Below, in pieces: positions 1 through 5,011 of a DNA stretch of 5,359 nt. Made by a program: the position numbers and the translations under genes. This DNA is from Desulfobacteraceae bacterium (GTDB lineage: Bacteria; Desulfobacterota; Desulfobacteria; Desulfobacterales; Desulfosalsimonadaceae). The stretch spans positions 1-5,359 of the forward strand of contig DAIEHU010000209.1 of the NCBI GenBank assembly GCA_027353395.1, given 5' to 3'. The notes under the pieces are model-generated. The model was not told the origin of the DNA and did no database searches. It saw only the letters and a list, made by a program, of their open reading frames with translations. Numbering within the stretch: the stretch's first letter is position 1; each line of letters starts with the position of its first letter.

Positions 1-534
1 ATCGTCCTGGCGGTAGTGGCCCTCGATTTCGTCATTTATCTTCAGCATGTGCTATTCCACTTTCTCCCGGTCCTCTGGCGTCTCCACCGGATGCACCACA
101 CCGACCTCGATATCGATGTCACCACGGGTAATCGCTTCCATCCGATTGAAATAGTGATTTCCGCGGGGATCAAGCTGGGGGCCGTGGCCCTGATCGGCCC
201 ACCGGCAGTGGCGGTTGTCGCCTTTGAAGTCGCTCTGAACGCTACATCTCAATTCAACCACGGCAACATTCGGATTCCCGAAAGACTGGATCGGTGGCTG
301 CGTCTGGTTCTGGTCACCCCGGACATGCACCGGGTCCACCATTCTGTTATTATAAAGGAATCCAATACCAATTTCGGGTTTTCCCTGTCCGTGTGGGACC
401 GGTTGTGTGGAACCTACAAGGCCCGGCCGGATGCCGGATATGACGGCATGACCATCGGTCTGGCGTCTGCCGGAAAGCATAAATCATTAATTCAATTGCT
501 GATTATGCCGTTTTTGTTGCAGGCGCAAGAATGA
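1..534 (+). CDS. Fatty acid hydroxylase / sterol desaturase family membrane protein, 5'-truncated
   Basis: The reading frame is open from base 1 to a TGA at 532-534, so the N-terminus lies outside the window; about 177 residues are visible. The family (FA_hydroxylase, PF04116) consists of membrane di-iron enzymes that hydroxylate or desaturate lipids or sterols using clustered histidines. Those clusters are present: HVLFH (bases 46-60), HRMHH (85-99), a single His in FNHGNI, and MHRVHHS (about 325-345), followed by the usual NFGFSLSVWDRLCGTY tail. Hydrophobic stretches lie around bases 150-240 and near the C-terminus. A GTG at 16 is available but sits inside the conserved core, so it is not a credible start. 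The gene ends tail to tail with thiD, overlapping it by 43 bp. The substrate cannot be told from sequence. The family assignment is firm; the exact reaction is unknown. Confidence 0.88.
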   Translation: MVLAVVALDFVIYLQHVLFHFLPVLWRLHRMHHTDLDIDVTTGNRFHPIEIVISAGIKLGAVALIGPPAVAVVAFEVALNATSQFNHGNIRIPERLDRWLRLVLVTPDMHRVHHSVIIKESNTNFGFSLSVWDRLCGTYKARPDAGYDGMTIGLASAGKHKSLIQLLIMPFLLQAQE

Positions 535-1364
535 TGCAGAAGCGGCCCGTTTCCCTGACCGATGCGCGCATCTTTGGATATGCCGATGAGGTGGTTTGTG
601 AAGGCGATGGCTTTGTAAAACGCCTCAACCGGCCCGTATTGCCGGGCCAGAAACGCGGCAAAGGCGGAGGCGAAGGTACATCCGGTGCCGTGGGTGTTTC
701 TGGTATGATAGCGGGGGCTTATTTCAATACAGGCATTGATGCGGCCCTGCTCCCGGATCATCAGCGTATCCGTCACGGTCTGTCCGTCCGTATTCCAGTG
801 TCCGCCTTTTAATACAACGCCCGACAAATTGGGGAACCTCTCCATCAAGGAAATGCCCGCCGCCTGGATTTCCTTCATGTTTCCAACTTTTACACCGCAG
901 AGCATTTCCAGCTCGTTTAAGTTCGGAGTGATAAAATCCGACTGGGGGATAATGTGATTGATAAGCCCTGCGATGGCCGGATCATCAATCAGGCCGCATC
1001 CGCTGGTGGAGATCATGACCGGGTCGCAGACAACCGGGTAATCCGCCAGATAAGGCGCGATGACGCCGCAGATTTCAGGGCTTCCGATCATTCCCAGCTT
1101 GATGACGTCAATCCGGATGTCGGACAGCACGGCATCAAGCTGCTGGTCCACAAAATCGGCCGGAACAACCATAACGCCGGAAACCGTCCGGGTGTTTTGG
1201 GCGGTCAGGGCTGTAATAACCGCCGCTCCGTAAACGCCGGTGGCGGTAAAGGTTTTCAAATCCGCCTGTATACCGGCCCCGCCCGAAGGATCTGACCCGG
1301 CAATGGTGAGAACCGAGGGAATTTTTGATGAATTATCCAATGGATTGGTTTCAGCGCTGGACAT
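492..1364 (-). CDS. thiD: Hydroxymethylpyrimidine / phosphomethylpyrimidine kinase
   Basis: This cytosolic ribokinase-fold enzyme phosphorylates 4-amino-5-hydroxymethyl-2-methylpyrimidine and then its monophosphate, giving the pyrophosphate used in thiamine phosphate synthesis. Family motifs appear in order over 290 residues: AGSDPSGGAGIQADLKTF (22-39, substrate side), DPVMIST (114-120), TPNLNE (146-151), LKGGH (185-189) and THGTGCTFASAFAA (224-237, the anion hole with the GTGC turn). Usual length is about 265. The extra residues are a short N-terminal leader and a C-terminal tail of about 14 residues after GPLLH, rich in Cys and Asn. The last 14 codons lie on the antisense of the desaturase 3' end. 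The ATG at 1364 has only a weak AGG three bases upstream. No other thi gene is adjacent and I see no TPP riboswitch upstream. Function is confident; whether it is mono- or bifunctional is inferred from the family. Confidence 0.95.
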   Translation of the reverse strand: MSSAETNPLDNSSKIPSVLTIAGSDPSGGAGIQADLKTFTATGVYGAAVITALTAQNTRTVSGVMVVPADFVDQQLDAVLSDIRIDVIKLGMIGSPEICGVIAPYLADYPVVCDPVMISTSGCGLIDDPAIAGLINHIIPQSDFITPNLNELEMLCGVKVGNMKEIQAAGISLMERFPNLSGVVLKGGHWNTDGQTVTDTLMIREQGRINACIEISPRYHTRNTHGTGCTFASAFAAFLARQYGPVEAFYKAIAFTNHLIGISKDARIGQGNGPLLHHSCACNKNGIISN

Positions 1365-1390
1365 CTGCCTGGCTCAATTAATCGTCATCA

Positions 1391-1418
1391 ATTATCATTA
1401 AATATACCCTCATCACAA
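1391..1418 (-). promoter_or_regulatory. Candidate sigma70-type promoter for thiD
   Basis: On the minus strand TTGTGA (1418-1413) and GATAAT (1396-1391) are separated by 16 bp. They match the -35 and -10 consensus at 4/6 and 5/6 positions and would give a leader of about 20-25 bases before the thiD ATG. This is a by-eye match in AT-rich DNA, so chance similarity is possible. Confidence 0.35.
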
Positions 1419-1424
1419 ATAACA

Positions 1425-1502
1425 ATTGGATATTTTAAAATCAATTCATTATATTCATTGGGAATGATGCTGGATTCGTAAAAATTTGATATTCTATCCA
1501 AT
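1425..1502. repeat. Inverted ATTGGATA / TATCCAAT boxes in the divergent spacer
   Basis: ATTGGATA at 1425-1432 and its exact reverse complement TATCCAAT at 1495-1502 flank the middle of the spacer between thiD and the fusion regulator. A further TATCCAAT lies at 1334-1341, inside the first codons of thiD, where it forms CCAAT-GG-ATTGG (1337-1348). Repeated inverted boxes beside a helix-turn-helix gene are what an autoregulatory operator would look like, but the region is AT-rich and the boxes are only 8 bp. Confidence 0.3.
1426..1455 (+). promoter_or_regulatory. Weak candidate promoter for the fusion regulator gene
   Basis: TTGGAT (1426-1431) and TATATT (1450-1455) are 18 bp apart, matching -35 and -10 at 3/6 and 5/6 positions. 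The -35 overlaps an ATTGGATA box (1425-1432), so binding there could affect transcription. Other AT-rich hexamers nearby (TTGATA at 1486-1491) do not pair with a good -10 at normal spacing. Low confidence. Confidence 0.22.
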
Positions 1503-1536
1503 ATGTTGAGCGGATATATAAAGAGGCGGTGACCGT

Positions 1537-2835
1537 ATGGGTGAAAAGAAGAAACGGGTGTCTTCCGGCATTGCCGGACTGGATCAGATGTTAAGCGGTC
1601 TGTATATCGGCGACAATGTCATCTGGTATGATGACGCGGGCTCCCTTGCCTCCGCATTTTCCATGAAATTCATACGGGAATCCCAGAAACAGAAAAAACC
1701 CATCATCTATGTCAGCTTTGACCGGTCGCCGAAAAACCTCATCGAAACCCTTGGCGTATTGGCCCAGAATCAGCAATTGACCATCCTGGACTGCTTTACC
1801 AACGGAAAAGGGAACAAGTCCGAAGTCTTTAACCGGTTTTTTGAAAAAAACGGCGCGCAGTGGCCGTATCAGGTAATCAAAGTCACCGAGCCATGGAAGC
1901 CGGAAGCGGTGGCGGAAGCCATTTACGGGCTCCACAAAACGTTGACCGGCGACGTCCGGCTCGTTATCGAAAGCCTGACCGGCATGCAGGATTTATGGGA
2001 AGGGGAAGACCACATTCTGAAATTTTATTCCCGTTCCTGCCCGAAATTATACGAGCTGGACACCATCGCCTACTGGATCATTGAAAAAGGCGCCCATTCC
2101 ACCAAACTAAAATCCCATATCAACCAAATCGCCCAGGTGGTCATTGACCTGTCCATCCGAAGGGGCAAATCCGAAATCAAAATCCTCAAAGCGGACAAGC
2201 GGACCCCGAAGGCATTAAACGAGGCTTTTGATTATGTTTACGACGGCAAGGACATCCTCCTGGAAGGGGATAGGCAGGGAAAGGGAAAACTGGATCTGGG
2301 ATCACGAATCCGGGATACCCGGAAAAAGCAGGGAATGTCCCAGAAGGAGCTGTCAGCGCTTATCGGCGTCACGCCCAGCAATATTTCCCAGATTGAGAGC
2401 AACCTGATTTATCCGTCGCTGCCGGCATTATACAAAATTGCGGAAACGCTTTCCGTTGAGGTGGGCTCCTTTTTTCAGGATGGCGACCAGTCGTTGCGGA
2501 CCGTTTTCCCCCGGAAGACCGGGGTGAAAATCAGCCTGCCCGATATGCCGAAAGACAGTGTTGATGCCCTTCAGATCACACCGCCGGACCTGGGCGGAAA
2601 AGCGGAAATGTATATGATCCGGATTCTTCCGGGGAAAAAGCTGCCCGCCCATTTTTTTGTGCATAAAGGCGAGGAGGCGGGCTATGTGATCGAAGGCCCG
2701 ATAAAAATGGCCACCCAGAGCGGCAGCCATAGCCTGGAAACCGGGGACGCCGTATATCTGAAGACGGATTTTCCCACCCAATGGATCAATCCGGGGCCGG
2801 ATACGGCGTTGCTGCTGTGGATGAAGGTCAGGTAA
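1537..2835 (+). CDS. KaiC/RAD55-like (P-loop-less) – XRE helix-turn-helix – cupin fusion, probable transcriptional regulator
   Basis: Three domains are readable in 432 residues. Residues about 8-240 follow the KaiC/RAD55 RecA-fold pattern, opening with SGIAGLDQMLSGLYIGDNVIW and ending with KILKADKRTP..FDYVYDGKDILLEG. The P-loop position reads YDDAGSLASAF (31-41), with no GKT lysine; the usual glutamate pair after strand 2 is FDRSP (61-65); the Walker B-like strand is RLVIESL (141-147), with Glu where Asp is normal. ATP hydrolysis is therefore unlikely. Residues about 254-313 are an XRE/Cro helix-turn-helix (MSQKELSALIGVTPSNISQIE). Residues about 350-430 are a cupin: H372, H376 and E380 are kept in motif 1, but the motif 2 His is Gln415. 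XRE-cupin proteins are ligand-sensing regulators; the RecA-like front end is unusual. The start is supported by GAGG/GGTGA at 1523-1532, four bases before ATG. Ligand and target genes are unknown. Confidence 0.85.
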   Translation: MGEKKKRVSSGIAGLDQMLSGLYIGDNVIWYDDAGSLASAFSMKFIRESQKQKKPIIYVSFDRSPKNLIETLGVLAQNQQLTILDCFTNGKGNKSEVFNRFFEKNGAQWPYQVIKVTEPWKPEAVAEAIYGLHKTLTGDVRLVIESLTGMQDLWEGEDHILKFYSRSCPKLYELDTIAYWIIEKGAHSTKLKSHINQIAQVVIDLSIRRGKSEIKILKADKRTPKALNEAFDYVYDGKDILLEGDRQGKGKLDLGSRIRDTRKKQGMSQKELSALIGVTPSNISQIESNLIYPSLPALYKIAETLSVEVGSFFQDGDQSLRTVFPRKTGVKISLPDMPKDSVDALQITPPDLGGKAEMYMIRILPGKKLPAHFFVHKGEEAGYVIEGPIKMATQSGSHSLETGDAVYLKTDFPTQWINPGPDTALLLWMKVR

Positions 2836-2860
2836 ATTCGTATAAGAATTACAAGTCATC

Positions 2861-3202
2861 TCAAAATAAACGCGGTAAGATTATCGAGCAACCAAGCTGA
2901 ACAAAAACGGGAAAGCTCTCCGCATGATATTCATATCGAACAACCAACCGTCTGAAATTTTGCAACCATGCAAAAAGGCGTTCAACTTTCCAGCGCCATC
3001 GATAGCGGCGAAGTTTTCTGCCATCCTGTGTTTTTATTTTTTCCCGGCCTTTCCGATGGGGCGAAATCCTTTCAATGCAGCGCTCATCAAAAAGAGTCTG
3101 ATCGAACCCATCGCTGTCATATATCGCGGATCTTTCGGCTGCGTTGACGGCTTGATCAGCGGCTCTATCCCGTTCCGTTGTTTGTTTGTAAGCATCTAAT
3201 TA
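2861..3202 (-). pseudogene. IS5-family DDE transposase, C-terminal remnant
   Basis: On the minus strand a frame is open from a TAA at 3202-3200 down to TGA at 2863-2861, about 113 codons with no ATG. Its C-terminal 90 or so residues are clearly those of an IS5-type transposase: YDSD (3110-3121, region of the second catalytic Asp), ERISPHRKGREK, TQDGRKLRRYRWRW, then WKVERLFAWLQNFRRLVV, containing the catalytic Glu of VER (2978-2986), and a final YEYHAES..VQLGCSIILPRLF. The first 25 or so codons are not recognisable as transposase. The N-terminal half, with the first catalytic Asp, is absent, so the gene is non-functional. The plus-strand frame over the same DNA is a shadow of this one. Confidence 0.85.
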
Positions 3203-3222
3203 TATTGCAAATCAGATGCTTA
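3189..3222. repeat. Hairpin with 9-bp arms inside the IS relic
   Basis: TAAGCATCT (3189-3197) and AGATGCTTA (3214-3222) are exact reverse complements around a 16-base AT-rich loop. The hairpin sits where the transposase frame breaks off. On the plus strand it is followed by TTTCTTTTTT (3229-3238), about six bases downstream, so a weak terminator is possible, but the large loop argues against a strong one. Confidence 0.4.
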
Positions 3223-3242
3223 TGTCTATTTCTTTTTTAAGT

Positions 3243-3323
3243 ATCTCAATCAATTATATATTTGTCATATTTAACATATAATTTCAATTGGTTATACTCA
3301 AATCACACAAACTCGATTGAGAT
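3243..3323. repeat. Nested inverted repeats in AT-rich DNA inside the IS relic
   Basis: ATCTCAATC (3243-3251) and GATTGAGAT (3315-3323) form exact 9-bp arms. Directly inside the left arm, AATTATAT (3252-3259) pairs with ATATAATT (3276-3283). The stretch 3203-3326 is very AT-rich, shows no coding sense on either strand and replaces the expected transposase N-terminal sequence. The outer arm ends in a T-run and is followed at once by the right IS terminal repeat. Some of these short AT-rich arms could arise by chance. Confidence 0.35.
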
Positions 3324-3345
3324 TTTTTTTGAGATGGCTTGCAGT

Positions 3346-3555
3346 CTCTTCATGTCGGCGATCGGGTGCATGCACTCGTTCGGTTGCCTTTTCCTGAAGG
3401 GCCAATTGGCTATGGCGAAAATAACGGCAAAATAGTTCCCCAATGCTGCCGTGATGTTCAAACCTCGAAGGAGGGATGTGTGTCTGGGATGATGTGTGTC
3501 TGCTTCAAGCCGAGTACACTACCGAAGCAAGGTGTAGAAACCATGCAATTGAGCT
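3346..3555. other. Unassigned spacer between IS relic and FMN-binding protein gene
   Basis: About 210 bp with no gene I can recognise. Short open frames exist on both strands, including a plus-strand one with a VGDRVHALVRLPFPEG stretch and a minus-strand one with ALGNYFAVIFAIANWPFRK, but none has a convincing start plus Shine-Dalgarno sequence or a family signature. The strong purine run GAAGGAGGG (3467-3475) has no well-placed start behind it. It may be remains of a gene broken by the insertion sequence. Confidence 0.4.
3475..3502. repeat. Two-copy 12-bp tandem repeat, 16-bp period
   Basis: GATGTGTGTCTG occurs at 3475-3486 and again at 3491-3502, separated by GGAT. The repeat lies in the unassigned spacer downstream of the FMN-binding protein gene. 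It is exact over 12 bases; its function is unknown and it may simply be a slippage duplication. Confidence 0.6.
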
Positions 3556-3927
3556 TCACCAAGTTTGGGTAGCGGTTTCGATTGTAACAGCCAAGGTGGC
3601 GCGTAGCCAGCTGAACCTTTCCTTCATGAAATCAAAATCAGGGCCGGACGTCACGAACCTCGCCGTTCCCTTGATCAAGAAACCGGCACCCGGCCCATGC
3701 AGGCCCTCGACCTTACTGCTCCCCAATGTAATCAGCACATTCGGATTATGGGCAATGTTGGCCTCCGTCTTGTGCATGTAACCCGCGGGGATAAACAGCC
3801 GTTCATCTTCTGATATCCTGAGGTAACTATTCCAGGTATTGACCAAGTGGGGGCCATCAGATCCCAGGGTGGCGATCGCAACAACTCCGTCCTTCTTCAT
3901 GATTTTCTTCAGTTTCTCCGGGATCAT
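3556..3927 (-). CDS. Small FMN-binding split-barrel protein (pyridoxamine 5'-phosphate oxidase-like)
   Basis: A 123-residue cytosolic flavoprotein of the split beta-barrel (PNPOx-like) fold. It follows the pattern of the small Desulfovibrio FMN-binding protein almost end to end: GVVAIAT (14-20), DGPHLVNTWNSYL (24-36), IPAGYMHKTEANI (46-58), VLITLGSSKVEG (64-75), HGPGAGFLIKG (77-87), then TSGPDFDF and a closing ETATQTW. The length equals that of the family, so the gene is intact. These proteins bind FMN as dimers; a role in electron transfer or flavin-dependent reduction is assumed, not shown. The ATG at 3927 is fixed by an excellent GGAGGAG (3938-3932) four bases upstream. It lies 113 bp downstream of the dioxygenase gene on the same strand, too far for tight coupling. 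Recognition rests on memory of the family; similarity looks strong. Confidence 0.9.
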   Translation of the reverse strand: MIPEKLKKIMKKDGVVAIATLGSDGPHLVNTWNSYLRISEDERLFIPAGYMHKTEANIAHNPNVLITLGSSKVEGLHGPGAGFLIKGTARFVTSGPDFDFMKERFSWLRATLAVTIETATQTW

Positions 3928-3931
3928 CGTG

Positions 3932-3938
3932 CTCCTCC
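3932..3938 (-). promoter_or_regulatory. Strong Shine-Dalgarno sequence of the FMN-binding protein gene
   Basis: On the minus strand GGAGGAG ends four bases before the ATG at 3927, a near-perfect anti-16S match that fixes this start and suggests high translation. Confidence 0.85.
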
Positions 3939-3968
3939 TTTTTTGTTTGTTATAATGCCGACGACGGA

Positions 3969-3997
3969 TTCACCGGGCGTATCGCCGCTCCGGTGAA
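3969..3997. repeat. Inverted repeat TTCACCGG / CCGGTGAA between the dioxygenase and FMN-binding protein genes
   Basis: TTCACCGG (3969-3976) and CCGGTGAA (3990-3997) are exact 8-bp arms around a 13-base loop. On the minus strand this lies after the dioxygenase stop and about 40 bases before the FMN-binding protein start. There is no T-run after it on the minus strand, so an ordinary intrinsic terminator is not indicated; an operator or an mRNA-stabilising hairpin is possible. Confidence 0.45.
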
Positions 3998-4040
3998 ATG
4001 AACTTGTTGAGCGCTAATCGCTTATTTTATATTTCTTTTT

Positions 4041-4853
4041 TCACCACAAAAAAGCAACCGCGCGTTTGCCAAGGATGTAGTCATCGAATATTTTTGAAGC
4101 CGGTTTTCCTGCCATGCCAAGACACACATGAAGGGGTAACAAATGTTCTTCGCGGGGGTGACAGTAGCGCGCAGAAGGGGCTTTCTCCCACCCGATTAGA
4201 AGATGTTCCCGCTCTGGCTGTGATATAGGGCCAGCACATACTTCAATCAGCCAATTTTGGAACGCTTCATTGGCGGGATCTTGCACATCAGTTCCTTGCC
4301 AAGAAAACGCTCTCATGTTGTGGAAAGAAAATCCGGATCCGATCACCATGATATTCTCATTCATCAACTCCCGCAACGCTTTGCCAAGGGATATATGAGC
4401 GGTCGGATCAAGGCCATGCAAGAGCGAAAGTTGCAGTGAAGGAATATCGGCTTCAGGGTACATCTGTTTCAGTGGGATGAATAAGCCATGGTCAATTCCC
4501 CGCTGAGGATCTATGCGAGCTGGTATATTGTTTTTAATCAGTAAGTTGGCTATCCTGTTGGCAAGTTCTGGACTTCCAGGGACTGGATACGTGATTTCAT
4601 AAGCTTCATCAGGAAAACCATAATAATCATAAAACATGGGAGGAGTTTGAGCGCCTAACAGTGTTGCTGAGCTTTCTTCCCAATGGGCGCTTATAACTAG
4701 GATAGCATCTGGTTTTCTCAGTAGAGATGGAAGCTGTAGCATGAAATTGATCATCGCTTTGTGGCTGGCATCTCCGAGGATCGGCAAGGGGCCTCCTCCA
4801 TGGGAGAGATAGACAATTTGGGCTTGATTTTTAGGGCTTTTTTGATTCAGCAT
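4041..4853 (-). CDS. LigB-superfamily extradiol ring-cleavage dioxygenase, DODA-type
   Basis: The 270-residue length is typical of the class III (LigB) DODA/YgiD group, metal enzymes that open catechol-type rings beside the two hydroxyls, for example 4,5-DOPA. Family signatures are all present: YLSHGGGPLPIL (His18), LVISAHWEES (His57), YGFPDEAYEITYPVPGSPELA (75-96, interrupted here only by normal residues), GIDHGLFIPLKQMYPEADIP (His122), GSGFSFHNMR (His178) and CHPREEHLLPLHV (His232, His237). His18, His57 and one of the C-terminal pair are the likely metal ligands; the others fit the catalytic pocket. GGGAGG (4864-4859) five bases before the ATG at 4853 supports this start. No aromatic-degradation genes are adjacent, so the substrate is open. 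An oxygen-dependent enzyme would be notable if the host is anaerobic; a non-ring-cleaving role is possible. Confidence 0.92.
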   Translation of the reverse strand: MLNQKSPKNQAQIVYLSHGGGPLPILGDASHKAMINFMLQLPSLLRKPDAILVISAHWEESSATLLGAQTPPMFYDYYGFPDEAYEITYPVPGSPELANRIANLLIKNNIPARIDPQRGIDHGLFIPLKQMYPEADIPSLQLSLLHGLDPTAHISLGKALRELMNENIMVIGSGFSFHNMRAFSWQGTDVQDPANEAFQNWLIEVCAGPISQPEREHLLIGWEKAPSARYCHPREEHLLPLHVCLGMAGKPASKIFDDYILGKRAVAFLW

Positions 4854-4886
4854 TAAAACCTCCCAATTAAATCTACTTCTTCTGTT

Positions 4887-4901
4887 TTTTCAATTTGAAA
4901 A
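4887..4901. promoter_or_regulatory. 15-bp palindrome upstream of the dioxygenase gene, possible operator
   Basis: TTTTCAA-T-TTGAAAA is a perfect palindrome with 7-bp arms, located 34-48 bp upstream of the dioxygenase ATG, where an operator or core promoter would sit. It is simple and AT-rich, so significance is uncertain. Confidence 0.3.
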
Positions 4902-4940
4902 CGGCTCTCTCGATGCTTTGATGTAACATTTACTTAGCAA

Positions 4941-5003
4941 GGCGCTTGACGGAGTCGGCGCCGGAAACTTGGCAATTCGCACCGGGCGATATTCCCGGCC
5001 GGG
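4941..5003. repeat. Cluster of GC-rich palindromes between dioxygenase and toxin genes
   Basis: Within the 158-bp spacer, GGCGC (4941-4945) pairs with GCGCC (4958-4962), which also lies in the palindrome CGGCGCCG (4956-4963). CCGGG (4982-4986) pairs with CCCGG (4994-4998), and CCCGGCCGGG (4994-5003) is itself a palindrome. The patch is clearly more GC-rich than its surroundings. On the minus strand it follows the toxin stop by about 10 bases, so it might end or stabilise the toxin transcript, though no T-run follows. Confidence 0.4.
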
Positions 5004-5011
5004 TTGATTGA

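Larger units (their letters stand above)
2848..3345. mobile_element. Decayed IS5-family insertion sequence relic
   Basis: Imperfect terminal inverted repeats bracket a transposase remnant. The left end ACAAGTCATCTCAAAA (2851-2866) matches the reverse complement of TTTTGAGATGGCTTGC (3327-3342) at 14 of 16 positions, and 16 of 19 if extended to 2848 and 3345. The transposase TGA (2861-2863, minus strand) lies within the left repeat, an arrangement common in compact insertion sequences. The element is about 500 bp; intact relatives are generally about 800-900 bp or longer, so much of the transposase N-terminal half is gone. No convincing target duplication is visible. It starts about 12 bp after the stop of the fusion regulator. 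The exact ends could shift by a few bases. Confidence 0.7.

Noticed and set aside
531..1295. Several plus-strand open frames of 73-113 codons
   Set aside because: They are antisense to thiD, whose motifs are unmistakable; their composition reflects mirrored thiD codons.
1365..1536. TPP riboswitch ahead of thiD
   Set aside because: The thiD leader is short and AT-rich, and I find no CTGAGA-type or other conserved thi-box core on the minus strand.
2836..2850. Terminator directly after the fusion regulator
   Set aside because: Only about 12 bp separate the stop from the IS end and no hairpin with a T-run is present.
2428..2859. Minus-strand open frame of 143 codons
   Set aside because: It is antisense to the HTH-cupin part of the fusion gene and is rich in residues typical of reverse-frame shadows.
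2924..3199. Plus-strand open frame of 91 codons in the IS relic
   Set aside because: The opposite strand clearly encodes the transposase C-terminus over the same bases; the plus-strand translation has no family signature.
3340..3555. Group II intron or other retroelement end
   Set aside because: The GTGTG start-like string and GT-rich repeat prompted a check, but no domain V-like hairpin or reverse transcriptase sequence is present.
3339..3572. Plus-strand open frame with a VGDRVHALVRLPFPEG stretch
   Set aside because: The start would be a TTG inside the IS right terminal repeat, there is no Shine-Dalgarno sequence, the later part is Cys-rich without pattern, and it runs into the FMN-binding protein gene. 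The likeness to a dehydrogenase is too faint to call.
3476..3781. Plus-strand open frame of 101 codons
   Set aside because: It lies mostly antisense to the FMN-binding protein gene and its translation matches nothing recognisable.
4011..4040. Intrinsic terminator AGCG-CTAAT-CGCT followed by a T-rich run
   Set aside because: The arms are only 4 bp, and the T-rich run is on the plus strand, where no gene ends nearby.
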